This document shows positions 23,085 to 33,182 of a stretch of 64,000 bases of DNA, piece after piece. Made by a program: the position numbers and the translations under genes. The notes below the pieces were generated by a model. The model searched no databases, was not told the origin of the DNA, and saw only the letters and a list, made by a program, of their open reading frames with translations. Numbering within the stretch: the stretch's first letter is position 1; every line of letters begins with the position of its first letter. The stretch is from Basidiobolus meristosporus CBS 931.73 (lineage: Eukaryota; Basidiobolomycota; Basidiobolomycetes; Basidiobolales; Basidiobolaceae), in the NCBI GenBank assembly GCA_002104905.1, contig MCFE01000113.1, forward strand, positions 102,295 to 166,294. The letters run 5' to 3'.

Positions 23085-23502
23085 GGTACCTTGCAACAAT
23101 ATGATAGCCATCTCGACAGACGCTCCTCGCTCTTTTATAAACATCTGCCCGGTAGCGAAAGCGAATGACAGGACAGTCAGATGTCAAGTTGCATGACAAC
23201 AATGACTGAGATGGACTGTGAATCTCTGGATGATTCATCTCGCTCCCTCGACCTATTCTCGGTCAGTTGACGCGCTTGTTTCTCCTCAATCCAGGATGCC
23301 CTTTTTACTGGAACCACTTTTCCGATCATACTGGCAGCGTTTCACAGGGGATTTGTTCGGTCGGTTGGTCGCTGAACATGCACATCCGATATTTCACTCC
23401 ATCATGGACCAGAGCCATGTAAAACCTCGACAGTGGGGCTAGGGTTGGCATGTTGCTAGGATCCCAAATATAGCCATTTCATCATATCGGTACCAGCGAC
23501 TT

Positions 23503-23519
23503 AGGGTTAGGGTTAGGAG
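23503..23519 (+). promoter_or_regulatory. telomere-like repeat (telobox) upstream of PX-PB1 gene
   Basis: CTTAGGGTTAGGGTTAGG lies about 280 bp upstream of the preferred ATG at 23799. In fungi such interstitial motifs can be sites for Tbf1/Rap1-type factors. A second copy lies at 30303-30316 in a divergent promoter. The function is inferred. Confidence 0.4.
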
Positions 23520-23798
23520 AGTGACACGTTTAAACTTGCAAGTCAAGAAGCGCCCGATCCAATTTCTCTTTACATATTAAACCTGTGGGTAACCAACCCT
23601 GTGTAATCCAGAAGACCAATGGGGTTGCCGGAACTACTGCGCTTGATTGTTGTGGCGTCAGAAATGGTAAATGCAAGAGACTCATATGGTAGGCAATGGT
23701 TCACTAGTTGGGGGCTGGATTTCTTTAAATACTCCATTTGCAGCCCAACCCTTTGTATTGACTCTGCGCAGGACGCCGCTTTACTCGTTTTCATTCAG

Positions 23799-25598
23799 AT
23801 GGTTGCCCTTCGAGCCTCGTCAAGTGTAGTTGAGCCAGCAACATATGTGAATTCCGCGCGAGTGACCGGTTTTGAGTTCGGTAGAGACAAGTGTTGGTTC
23901 ACCTTGTCCATCATCCCGGACTACCCTCAGAAAGACGAACAGTGCGCAGAACCATACACAGTGCATCGACTGTTCAGTGACTTCCAATATTTCGCTAGCT
24001 ATCTTGGGCTTGAGTGTGCCAAGTACGCAGAGAAGCCACCCAAGCTCACCGCTAGGAAGCGAATCCTGTCGTCCAAGAACTCCCATGCTGAGCGGAGAAC
24101 TGATGATATCAATGAGTATCTATCTCGGGTGTTCGAACTCCCTCTCAATATTCGTAATTCCACATGTTTCGCCGAATTTTTTGGCCTATGGGAGTCCGAC
24201 ATGAGTGATCTTTCGGGCACTGCCCCAACCTCCATTGATCTTGGTAGTGCAACCATCCCGGTGGTCAGCTCGGTTATAGAGGCGTTTGATTCGTTGAAGC
24301 TAGAGGGCCTCCCTAGTGAGTCGCCGAGAACATCTCTGCAGCGATCCAACACGCTCACTTCCTGTGTCTCAGAGCCTCCTCTCAAGTTGGCGCCCTGGAA
24401 TGTGCGGCACATGACGACCAAAGAGAAGGCAGCATGGCAAAGTAAGGAGAGCACGCTTATTCGGTCATACAGTTGTCGCACAGCTACCAGCGACAACGTG
24501 ACGATCATCACACCATTCGTGCGGATCAAGGTGATTCTGAACGCCGAGAATATCGTCAACATCCTAGTGGCCCGCAACATCTCCTATGACGACCTCCGGA
24601 AACGTATTTTCGAGAAATTTTGCGAGAACCAGGCATTCAAATTGGAGGACTTCGAATCGGTGGTGTTGGCCTACAAGCGGGACAACAGCATCGTGGTCAT
24701 CGCCACCAATGAAGATCTCCGTGGACTCATCGTTGACCAGATCGACAAATACGTCATTTATCTACCTTCCTCGAAGTTGTTAGATGAGTTCTTTTGGATG
24801 CGTGAGGTGGCTGATCTGAATACACCTACCGGCAGTGAGGAGTCATACGGACGAAATAGGGACTCGGGGTACATCTCGTATCGCTCTTTGAGCAATGAGA
24901 GTCTACGCGAACGCTACGTTCAGGAGGGCACCCACCAAGGACATCGCAAACAGAGCTCCCTCTCTGCTCTCCGGCGTCAGGACTCCTTTGGATCGTTGAA
25001 GAGGCAGAGCTCCTTGTCTAGTTTGCACTCTGTGCCGATGCAAAACTCGAGCCTACGTCGACAGAATACTATGGCCTCACTGCATCAGAAAACCATGCTT
25101 GCCTCTCTGAGAAGGCAGAATTCCGAGTCCATGATCAGATCCAAACCGAAAGACCTCTTCGATAGTCAAGACAAATCGAGAAGCCCAGAGAACTCGGTCA
25201 AACCTGCCCAAAACCCCTCCGGAGACTCCGCCGCAATCGCACGCAGAGTCATAATGTTGAAGGTGGTTTTGAATTCCGAATGCTGCGTGGTCATCCCGAT
25301 CTCAAGCAACATCTCCGCCTCCGCACTGCAGGAAGTGATTACAAAGGCGTTCGTACAAGCCGGGTACACGAAGGATCGAGTTTACTCCCTCCAATTGATT
25401 CACCGAACCGCGGATTCCCACTTCATCGCAGTGGAGAGTGACGAGGACGTTCGCGCCGTCGTGTCATCGGAAGAATCGAAATCCGCGTCGAACGCTGACT
25501 CGTTATCGCTTTATCTGTTCCCTAGAGGCATCCTAACGTCATTGCGTAGAAGCGGGATCTTTCTTGACATTCCTTTAGATGCGATCAATGTAACATAA
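23799..25598 (+). CDS. PX and double PB1 domain protein (Bem1-like scaffold)
   Basis: The frame opens at 23619, but the Met at 23799 gives an N-terminus (MVALRASSSVVEPATYVN) that lines up with the paralogue at 27296, so I chose it: 599 residues. A PX domain occupies about residues 17-132 (RVTGFEFG...WFTLSIIPDY, YTVHRLFSDFQYF, then LSRVFELPLNIRN). PB1 domain one is at about 241-325 (IKVILNAENIVNILVARNIS) and PB1 domain two at about 484-590 (LKVVLNSECCVVIPISSNIS). Both carry the basic Lys of type II PB1 domains on the first strand. Between them lies a Ser-rich repeat region (about 383-440) with repeated LRRQDS/LKRQSS/LRRQNT motifs. Bem1 binds phosphoinositides through PX and the Cdc24 PB1 through its PB1; a polarity or membrane scaffold role is likely. 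No SH3 domains are present. Confidence 0.75.
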   Translation: MVALRASSSVVEPATYVNSARVTGFEFGRDKCWFTLSIIPDYPQKDEQCAEPYTVHRLFSDFQYFASYLGLECAKYAEKPPKLTARKRILSSKNSHAERRTDDINEYLSRVFELPLNIRNSTCFAEFFGLWESDMSDLSGTAPTSIDLGSATIPVVSSVIEAFDSLKLEGLPSESPRTSLQRSNTLTSCVSEPPLKLAPWNVRHMTTKEKAAWQSKESTLIRSYSCRTATSDNVTIITPFVRIKVILNAENIVNILVARNISYDDLRKRIFEKFCENQAFKLEDFESVVLAYKRDNSIVVIATNEDLRGLIVDQIDKYVIYLPSSKLLDEFFWMREVADLNTPTGSEESYGRNRDSGYISYRSLSNESLRERYVQEGTHQGHRKQSSLSALRRQDSFGSLKRQSSLSSLHSVPMQNSSLRRQNTMASLHQKTMLASLRRQNSESMIRSKPKDLFDSQDKSRSPENSVKPAQNPSGDSAAIARRVIMLKVVLNSECCVVIPISSNISASALQEVITKAFVQAGYTKDRVYSLQLIHRTADSHFIAVESDEDVRAVVSSEESKSASNADSLSLYLFPRGILTSLRRSGIFLDIPLDAINVT

Positions 25599-25941
25599 TC
25601 CAGACATTTGATTTGCATCAGCTGTACATACATCGATTTTAACCAAATCTATACTATGGCCCGCCCCAATTCCGGAATCGGTCAAACTAATTTAGAACGC
25701 ATTGAAAGTATATATATAAATAATCACCCCGATATTACTTGGATATATATAGATATCCCATCTATCCCGATGGCAAAGGGCGTCCACAGTGGTTTAGATC
25801 ATGATAGATATACATTTAATAAAGATCAGGGCGCAAGCTTCAAGGAATGCGTGGTCGACCAATCGGATCAGTCTATGTAGGAAGAATGTAATATGTATAC
25901 AGTTGATAGATAGGGCTGATGGGGATTCTTGAAGGCGAGGG
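25599..25941. other. intergenic, AT-rich
   Basis: This spacer lies between convergent genes. It contains TATATATA runs near 25710-25760 and no supported gene. It probably holds the 3' ends of both neighbours. Confidence 0.5.
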
Positions 25942-26727
25942 TTAATGGGAATTTTTGAATTGCTCAGTAGATTCATGCGAAGAGGTGGGGGACACGTTGG
26001 TGATTATCGACTGGCGGTATGACTCGAGCTCAGCCATGGATTTCTTGTAGGCGCTTACGCGACGGCGACGGCGGATGTAGATGAACAAGATGCAGAGGCC
26101 TATGACCAGTACGCAGCCAATAGCAATCACCACATAGCCCCATACCGGGAAGTGGTTGTACTCCACCTCGTCCTGACAGACATTGCTCTTACAAGTGCCC
26201 GAGCGGCATTGTCGATCCTCAGAGCAGGGCTCCTTGTTTTCCAGCGCAGTCACGCACAGATTACTGTTCGTTGAGCAGAAATACCCTTTCAAGCAGTTGT
26301 CCCTATTCACAAGGTAAGCGCTGGTGTTATCAATGATGCATGTTTGTCCAAGTTGGACGTTTTTCGAGAGACACCGTTGGTTCAGACATATGCTATTCTC
26401 GCCCTCACAGGAGTCATCTCTGGAGACACTGCAAATCTCGTTTAATTTGACCTTGGGTAGGCAACCAAGTTCGTTGTCCGGGCAATATTCGGTGGAGTTG
26501 CACATGGGCGGGAGCAGAATCTCACTTGGCCAGTCGTAAATCTCTTCGTCAATGCGGCACCCTCGGAGAGCACATCTGTTCGTGGAGTCGTCACAGGTCA
26601 GTGTGATGTTCTTGCAGGGCCCGTCATTCTTCAATAGGCTTCCGGGGCTGCAGGAGTCCCCAACAAGATAGGCAAGCGCTGTAGATGCGCCAAGTACAAT
26701 GAATGCTAGGGTTAGTGTGCTCCGCAT
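25942..26727 (-). CDS. Cys-rich single-pass type I membrane protein
   Basis: 261 residues. The N-terminal MRSTLTLAFIVLGASTALAY is a signal peptide. The ectodomain (about 22-190) contains over 20 cysteines in repeated short modules (SCSPGSLL, GYFCSTNSNLC, CSEDRQCRSGTCKSNVC), reminiscent of EB or dickkopf-like Cys-rich modules, plus several NxS/T sites. A transmembrane segment (VWGYVVIAIGCVLVIGLCIL) at about 195-218 is followed by IRRRRR and a Ser-rich cytoplasmic tail of about 35 residues. Topology suggests a cell-surface receptor or adhesion protein; no ligand can be inferred. It lies tail to tail with the PX-PB1 gene at 23799. Confidence 0.7.
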   Translation of the reverse strand: MRSTLTLAFIVLGASTALAYLVGDSCSPGSLLKNDGPCKNITLTCDDSTNRCALRGCRIDEEIYDWPSEILLPPMCNSTEYCPDNELGCLPKVKLNEICSVSRDDSCEGENSICLNQRCLSKNVQLGQTCIIDNTSAYLVNRDNCLKGYFCSTNSNLCVTALENKEPCSEDRQCRSGTCKSNVCQDEVEYNHFPVWGYVVIAIGCVLVIGLCILFIYIRRRRRVSAYKKSMAELESYRQSIITNVSPTSSHESTEQFKNSH

Positions 26728-27295
26728 CGATCGCTACTATTAAATTAAGGGGAAATGACCGTTGAGTTTATTCTGCGGACTGCTTATATATTCACCTCGA
26801 TCGCCGTTACGTGACATCATGGGTGGCCTTATGTGTCGCGAAGAATATTCGAAGAGGGTCTTTCATCAAAACTAACACGGCATGGTGTAGGCTACAGTAT
26901 CTATTTATAACCTCAACCTAGGCCTTGTATGCAATCAGACCCTTCCAGTAGGAGGTTTTCTGAATCTATGTGATCTCTCCACACGAGATTTACAATGATG
27001 GACAATGGCGATCTCCATATAATGCACATTGTGACCAACATTCCGTTTCATGGGCTTCCGAAAGACATGGGGTCCTCCACATCTCAAACAAAAAGAGCGT
27101 AACAATGGCGATTTTCAAGGAAGATAAGCCAGTGCATAGATGAGGTTTGGGTGAGCCCATAAATATAGCCCCGTTCTGGGCAGACCAATGTTCACATTCC
27201 ACTAGACAGAGTTTCGCCCTCCCTACTTTATTGATAGAAATCCCTCTTTGTTCGCTCCATATCTGTGCTGAGGCCGGCTGATTCCAACCCAACCC
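26728..27295. other. divergent promoter region
   Basis: These 568 bp separate the start codons of the Cys-rich membrane protein (minus) and the second PX-PB1 protein (plus) and presumably hold both promoters. No further gene is visible. Confidence 0.5.
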
Positions 27296-28549
27296 ATGCT
27301 TGGTTCCAGTGTCAAATTAGCTCCGGTTATCTCGGCAGTTACCATTGGCGGTTTCGAGAAGAGAAGCGATAGGAAGCACTGGTTCACCGTCCATGTGATC
27401 CCTGCCGACTTCGACGCTGAGACTATCAACGCTGGAAGCAAGATAAAGAGACCGTATGTTATATATCGCACGCAAGAAGATTTCTCCGAGCTTTCTCTCC
27501 GTCTTGGCCAGGTGGATCATGAGTTCCCAGCCATCCAGTTCCGTAGACGGAACTTCCTGCTGATCTCCCCTTCACCGCAGAAGGTCAGAGACCGCCTTGA
27601 TCAATTTGTAAGAAAGTTATTCCAAAACCCAGTTATGGTCCTGACTTCCCCAGTGGTGCTGGAGTTCTTCGGGCTGTGGGATAGCGACATCAAACATATG
27701 AGGAAGCAGTTTGGTACTGGGTACCCTGACTTCGAGGTGGAGGATGAAAACGACACACGGTTTGATTCCGCGATCGATCTTTCGGCCACAACCGAGGCTA
27801 AAGTGGGCTCGCCTGAGAAGGAGATATCCTTCCTCGACGGCTTTAGCACTAGACACAGTACCATTTCGGTCATCAAGCCTATCCTTAGACGCGCACGAAG
27901 CGCCATGTTGGGTGAGAGCGAGGACCGCGTAGCATGGCCAAAAGTAGGATCTCCTAATACCGATGAGGATGATGATGATGATGAATTTGGCAGCAGTAGG
28001 CCTGGTATCGTCGCTCCATGGAATTTGCGCTACATGGACCCAGTTCTAGTTCAAACGATTCTTCCCCCGATGGGTGAATTTTCCTGTACTTCCTCTCCCA
28101 CGCCAACACCCGCGTCACCCATCCATTTCCCGCCCTCCAGTAATCTCCGTCGTTCTGGAACTATTGGACGGGGTCAACGCTCTCTCGGGCCTCGTACTTT
28201 GCGGAAAGCTACATCGACCAACTCCCTGTCGGCTGCTGCCGCAGCGGCGGCCACCGATGAATTGGATGCGGATTCTTTGACTTTCATCAAGGTGAAGGCT
28301 ATCCTAAATGATGATACCATCGTTATTCTCCGAGTTCATCGATCCATCAGTTACGATGATCTATACGACAAGATACTGTTGAAATTCCGTTTGTGTGGCC
28401 AGCAGGCAGACGATCTGATGGGGAAATCGCTTGTTTATCGACTCACCGAGAACCGGGCGTTCTTCGTCTCAAGCGAGGAGGAGCTACAGAGCGCCTTGAT
28501 GCACGAATGTGACAAGATTACATTTTATCTGGTATCTGCTCACAAGTAG
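27296..28549 (+). CDS. PX and PB1 domain protein (Bem1-like scaffold), paralogue
   Basis: 417 residues, no intron seen. The PX domain is at about residues 10-130 (AVTIGGFEKRSDRKHWFTVH...YVIYRTQEDFSELSLRL, then RDRLDQFVRKLFQNP). The middle region is acidic then Ser/Thr/Pro-rich, with an Ala run (about 315-322). The C-terminal PB1 domain is at about 330-414 (FIKVKAILNDDTIVILRVHR) with the type II basic Lys on strand one. It shares architecture and N-terminal layout with the gene at 23799, including the APWN(V/L)R motif between the domains, so the two are diverged tandem paralogues. It is likely a membrane-associated scaffold partner for an acidic PB1 protein such as Cdc24. Confidence 0.75.
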   Translation: MLGSSVKLAPVISAVTIGGFEKRSDRKHWFTVHVIPADFDAETINAGSKIKRPYVIYRTQEDFSELSLRLGQVDHEFPAIQFRRRNFLLISPSPQKVRDRLDQFVRKLFQNPVMVLTSPVVLEFFGLWDSDIKHMRKQFGTGYPDFEVEDENDTRFDSAIDLSATTEAKVGSPEKEISFLDGFSTRHSTISVIKPILRRARSAMLGESEDRVAWPKVGSPNTDEDDDDDEFGSSRPGIVAPWNLRYMDPVLVQTILPPMGEFSCTSSPTPTPASPIHFPPSSNLRRSGTIGRGQRSLGPRTLRKATSTNSLSAAAAAAATDELDADSLTFIKVKAILNDDTIVILRVHRSISYDDLYDKILLKFRLCGQQADDLMGKSLVYRLTENRAFFVSSEEELQSALMHECDKITFYLVSAHK

Positions 28550-28783
28550 CCCTAATATTCCCCTACGCATCAGCCTCCATACTTTGTTCTCACTGGCCCT
28601 CATCTCCAAATGAGACTTTGGACGCAGCAAACGCTTCTATGTGTACATAAACTCCAATCTTCTTGGGGGCTTCATGTATAGTTCATCTTTTGTTTACCTA
28701 GAATCATTGGTTTATTCCACTCTGTCATATCATTCAAGTTAATAAACACATCAAAGACAAAGATAGGCCTGTTTATGTAGAAG

Positions 28784-30144
28784 CTACAATTTGGAGATTT
28801 TGTTTTCGGGATGAGATGCGTACTCGGTCCAGGAACCGTCGTAGAGCGCCAGATTCTTGGCCCCGGCAATCTCCAGGGCTAGGTAGATGACTGCAGCACT
28901 CACGCCACTTCCTATGGGGTCACAAGATTAGAGGTGCAGTAGATGAGGAGGATTAAGATGACGAATTACCACAGGATGTTATGATTTTCTGGTTGACATC
29001 AATCCCAAGATCCTTGAACAATCTGGCCAACTCCTGTGGGGAACGCATGACCCTTTTCTCGGGGTCAATCACTTCGGAGAATGGGAGACTAACGGAGTTT
29101 GGTATGTGGCCACTCGATAGACCTGCACGAGGCTCTGGGTCCACTCCGTTGAATCTAATCAATTTAGTCAGGCGAACATGTAGCGCAGATTCTACCGTGA
29201 GACTCACCTTCCCCTTGGGCGGGCATCGATCACCAGCTCACCATCCGCCCCTTTCTCGATGTTCTGCACTACCTGTTGCATATTGCGAACCAACTGAGGT
29301 TGGAATTTTGGCTTGTAAACTTTAGGCTAAAGTTGCCAGCCAGGTTAGCACGCATGTGTGGCGGAAAATTTATACATATACCGACTACCTCGACATCGAC
29401 CTGTCCTGCTTCCACAGGCCGTCCCTCCTGCAGCCACTTGGGCAAACCACCGTCAAGAATGGCGATGTTGTCGTGGCCGAAAGCCTGAGAACCGGTGAGT
29501 GGATTGAAGACCATGCAGTGAATATCGCTTACCTTGAACGTCCAGTACACTCTAGGGGACGAGAATATCCCGGCAGTGTCATAAACAACAAGCTTGTCCT
29601 CCTGCGAAATCCCCAATTCACCTGACATGGCAAACCATACGTCAGCAATTGCCCAGAATGCAAAGAATTCGATTGCTATGGATCGGTGACTATACCGACT
29701 GAGCGAGCGAAAAACTCGGGACTTGGCAGCATATGAGGAAGGCTGTTGGAGAGGTCCTTGATAGCGTCGATATCAAAATAACGGGCATTCTGTTGCGAGA
29801 TCAGCAGTTAGTGGCATTTGCTAGGTGTGACATCGAGAAATCTATATGACCTGAATGTGAGCATTCAGATACTCTTGCTTGGGGTCGCGCTTGGCGTGAG
29901 GCATATGCCAAGAACCATCAAGTACAACGACCGAATCTTTGTTATCAGCTAACCACTGGGTAGAGACGAGGTTCATGTCTTTCGAATAGTCTGTTAGGTT
30001 GGGAACCAGAGGAGTCAGGTATAGAGTAGGAATATATTTACTCGGCTGCTTTGTGGAAGAGAATGCCCTGTGTGATGAGGGAACCAACACGGAACGTGCA
30101 CTAAACAAAAGTGGTCTAGATTTATTTAATAAGATGGAAGTCAT
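28784..30144 (-). CDS. mercaptopyruvate/thiosulfate sulfurtransferase (two rhodanese domains), mitochondrial
   Basis: Multi-exon gene. Exon 1 (MTSILLNKSRPLLFSARSVL...) looks like a mitochondrial presequence and leads into VSTQWLADNKDSVVVLDGSW. Later exons give ARYFDIDAIKDLSNSLPHML, LVVYDTAGIFSSPRVYWTFK, AFGHDNIAILDGGLPKWLQE, LVIDARPRGRFNGVDPEPRA and GHIPNSVSLPFSEVIDPEKR. The active-site loop reads CGSGVSA and is created across the last splice (intron near 28915-28968). A CG-type loop is typical of mercaptopyruvate sulfurtransferase rather than rhodanese (CRKG). The stop is at 28784-28786. It probably transfers sulfur from 3-mercaptopyruvate and, like Tum1, could feed tRNA thiolation. Exon borders other than the last are approximate. 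Confidence 0.85.
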
Positions 30145-30464
30145 TGCTTGAGCTCGCCTTATGGGTTATGACTCAACCAATGCCGGATATATATGCAGCA
30201 GTTACCAAACCGGTTTATTCGACCTCTGGTGGCTAATACTGCATGACGAAGTATGAGTTTGATTTATCATCTGATGTTGGATCTATTTTGGGTGATGTGA
30301 CCTAGGGTTAGGGTTAAACCCACTCAAAGATGGTGTTCACTTATTACGTACGAAATCACGCGAGTGGATAAATCCCTTCGAGTTTACCCAAAGTATCTGA
30401 TGGATTATTTTATCACTTCGATTAGTACTGGATATGTTGACATCGTTAGACTTGACCAGTTACT
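30145..30464. promoter_or_regulatory. divergent promoter with telomere-like repeat
   Basis: 320 bp separate the sulfurtransferase (minus) and Nudix (plus) start codons. CTAGGGTTAGGGTTAAACCC is at 30302-30321. A shared bidirectional promoter is the simplest reading; regulation through the TTAGGG motif is inference. Confidence 0.45.
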
Positions 30465-31270
30465 ATGAACTTCTTCAAGTACACCTCTTGGTCGCCAAGA
30501 TGCAAAGTGACTAGGGTGTTTCTTCACCGCACGAAATCATTTTCCACTGAAACCAAGCCGTTAGACTCTTGGGCTGTGGATACGAGCTTGCTGAAGCTGA
30601 ACACTGCCAGCTTAGAGACGATGAAAGAGCGCCTAGGGAATCGCCTATCCACCACACCGCCATACACCTTTAAATACGACACAAGCAAGACACTCGACGA
30701 GGCTGCTGTTCTGGTCCCCTTTTGCATGGTTGAAGGAAAACCCAGTATTTTGTTTACTGTCAGAAGCAACAACATGAATTCGCATCGAGGTGAAGTAAGG
30801 TAGCAACCACATTTTCCACTACCGCAGGTTTATCAGCATCCGTTAACTCGTGAGAATATAGTTTTCCCGGAGGAAAGAAGGATCCTGAAGACAAGACGCT
30901 GCTCGCCACTGCACTCAGAGAAACGCAAGAGGAAATCTCCATACCCATGGAAGACATTGAAGTACTTGGGCAGCACGCCACCCTTCCCAACCGTACACTG
31001 ACCATGAAGGTTTACCCCTTTGTCGGGTTCATCAAAAAGCCGGTCGTCCCGCAGGAGGTGGCCTACAATCCTGCCGAGGTTTCCGGGGTGTTTTCCTTGA
31101 CTCTGGAACAACTCTTGGATCCATCGCGAAGATCGTTAAAGAAATTTCGCGGCATGTCATTCTCCATACCTGTGTTCAAGGGGCCGGAAGGGCTTGGCGT
31201 GGATGTTTGGGGATTGACTGCTTTTATACTGGAAGGGGTCCTGAAAACATCCTTTCAAAGCCACAAATAA
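30465..31270 (+). CDS. PCD1: mitochondrial or peroxisomal CoA-type Nudix hydrolase
   Basis: Two exons, 30465-30799 and 30862-31270, with the intron GTAGCA...TATAG (62 nt). The splice creates HRGEVSFPGGKKDPED. This joins the CoA-Nudix signature upstream of the box (SILFTVRSNNMNSHRGEVSF) to the Nudix box itself (GGKKDPEDKTLLATALRETQ then EEI). The family (Pcd1, NUDT7/8) cleaves CoA and oxidised CoA to 3',5'-ADP and acyl-phosphopantetheine. The Arg/Ser-rich N-terminus (MNFFKYTSWSPRCKVTRVFL...) suggests an organelle-targeting presequence. The symbol is given by family resemblance to yeast Pcd1. Confidence 0.85.
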
Positions 31271-31484
31271 CCAACTGCAAAGGATCATCTTTCGTTTAAA
31301 CCAAATAAAACCCACGCTTTTGATTGTGACAATCTTACATGCCCATACATGGTAGTGGCCATTATGCTGACGCTAGCTTCCCCATATTCTCTGCCCCTCT
31401 ACTGAGCCAAGGGACAAAAAATTTTGACATTTAAGATAACGTTGTTTTCCGCTTGCCAAATCGACTTGATTTGTGTTGGTTAAT

Positions 31485-32723
31485 ATGCAAGCTATCCGTT
31501 CCTTACTCCCCCGTACTCAAAGAGTTCTTGCCTCTGCTATCCCTAGAGCCACCCCTCGCCTGGTGGCCAAGCCCTCCGTCTTTGCTGGTGCTAGAGCTTT
31601 CTCGTCTTTCCCAGCTCTCCAGCACGTGAAAGTCCAGGTGTGTTGTTGACCGGCAGTGTGCCACAAATGCCGTCTTGCATACTTACATGGCACGATATCT
31701 TTCTAGCAAGCTGCTCCCTCCTGGAGAGCACAAGCTGTCGTCGAAGGTCAGTTCAAGGAACTCAAGTTAGAGGATTACAATGGCAAGTTCCTTGTTATGG
31801 TGTTCTATGTAAGTACAACATTTCGAAGTCCCCTCTAGTCTTGGAAACTCATGTCTCTTCTTCCCCACCGCAAGCCCTTGGACTTCACTTTTGTGTGCCC
31901 CACTGAGCTCTTGGCTTTCAGGTAAGGACCGAGGCAACCCCAGAAGGATCGCTCCGTTCACTAAAGTAGCCCCATTTAGTGACCGTATCAAGGAATTCCA
32001 GGAGCTTGGCGTTGAGGTTGTGGGAGTTTCCACCGACAGTGAATTCTCTCACCTTGCCTGGTGGTAGGAGACAGCTTTATTTGGTCGAGAGAAGTGTAGC
32101 ATAGTCTAACAGTCGTGTTATTTTAAAAGCAACCTTGCTAGAAACAAGGGTGGTTTGGGTGATATCAAGTAAGTCCCAAACAATTCAAGCATTCCCGAGG
32201 GATATTTTTAGACGTATCGTTAAACATGCTTCAACCTGTATAATTGCTAGGATTCCTTTGAGTAAGTCCATAGTTACTAAGTGCGGCCGATATATTTGTA
32301 CTCACGCGGCTTCCTAGTCTCCGATATCACAAAGAAGATCTCCGCCGATTATGACGTCTTGATTGAAGACAAGGGGGTCGCTCTTCGGTTAGTGCCATTC
32401 ATACCACCTCGCACCTACCGTTGCTAACTTGCAGTGGTTTCGTAGCGGTCTCTTCATCATCGACCCTAAGGGCAATGTTAGAGTTATGCAAGTCAACGAT
32501 CTTCCTATCGGTCGCAGTGTTGACGAAACCTTACGCCTCATTGAGGCGATCCAGTTCACCGATACCCACGGTGAAGGTGAAGCACCATTTCCTATAGATG
32601 TGCCGAGTCGTTGAATACTAATTTGCTGCTCTCTTAGTATGCCCGGCCAACTGGAAGAAGGGCTCACCTACCATCAAGGCTGACCCCAAGAACTCCATCG
32701 AATATTTCGAGAAGGTTAACTAA
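31485..32723 (+). CDS. mitochondrial typical 2-Cys peroxiredoxin, nine exons
   Basis: I infer exons 31485-31637, 31707-31808, 31875-31921, 31980-32063, 32130-32168, 32251-32261, 32318-32387, 32446-32576 and 32638-32723. All introns are GT..AG and the frame is kept throughout. The N-terminus [20 protein letters not shown] is a mitochondrial presequence. The peroxidatic Cys is in [12 protein letters not shown] and the resolving Cys in [14 protein letters not shown], so this is a Prx1/AhpC-type enzyme (like PRDX3) reducing peroxides with thioredoxin. FEKVN ends the protein. Exon 6 is only 11 nt and encodes most of IPL in [15 protein letters not shown]. The exon 4/5 junction uses a GTAGGA donor. 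Confidence 0.9.
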
Positions 32724-32855
32724 CTCTAAGCAGACCTTTGCAATCCAATAAATAAAATTCCCTTGTTTCGGAAACGAATGATGTAGAATGAATGAATGCT
32801 TATTTTATTTGTAAAATAAGAACAATCATCTAAAAAAAGCGGTTGCGTCAAGTGC

Positions 32856-33182
32856 TTAATCGAAAAGACCGAAGCCCATATCATCATCAGACTCTTCCTT
32901 GGCTTCCTCCTTGGCTTCTTCGGCAGGAGCGTCAGCAGAGGCGGCAGCGGCACCACCAGCAGGGGCAGCAGCAGCACCACCGGAAGGAACAGAGGCAAGC
33001 TTCTCCTTTCCTTCGGCGATAAGCTCCTCAACGTTCTTGCCTTCCAATTCGGAAATCAACTTGTTGAGGCGTTCAGAGTCGGCCTCAATACCAACGGATG
33101 AGAGAAGCTTCTCAACATCAGCAGCAGAAGGGGCCTGGTTACCACCGAGGGTAAGGAGAAGGTAGGCAGCAATATAACGCAT
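32856..33182 (-). CDS. RPP2: 60S acidic ribosomal protein P2
   Basis: 108 residues from the ATG at 33180-33182: [20 protein letters not shown], an Ala/Gly hinge, an acidic segment and the invariant stalk C-terminus [12 protein letters not shown]. It forms the L12-like lateral stalk of the 60S subunit with P0/P1 and recruits GTPase factors. Immediately upstream on the minus strand lies TACTAAC then TTTTGACAG ending 8 nt before the ATG, which indicates a 5' UTR intron, common in fungal ribosomal protein genes. It lies 132 bp from the peroxiredoxin stop, tail to tail. Confidence 0.95.
   Translation of the reverse strand: MRYIAAYLLLTLGGNQAPSAADVEKLLSSVGIEADSERLNKLISELEGKNVEELIAEGKEKLASVPSGGAAAAPAGGAAAASADAPAEEAKEEAKEESDDDMGFGLFD

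Noticed and set aside
23619-23798. Upstream in-frame extension of the PX-PB1 protein
   Set aside because: The extra 60 residues have no similarity to the paralogue at 27296; the Met at 23799 gives a matching N-terminus.
23999-24580. 193-codon minus-strand frame
   Set aside because: It is a shadow of the PX-PB1 coding sequence on the other strand, with no motif.
29269-29628. Single-exon reading of the sulfurtransferase middle part
   Set aside because: It reads through two introns (GTAAGC...CTCAG after VYWTFK, and GTAGTC...TTTAG after VDVE); splicing gives conserved rhodanese sequence.
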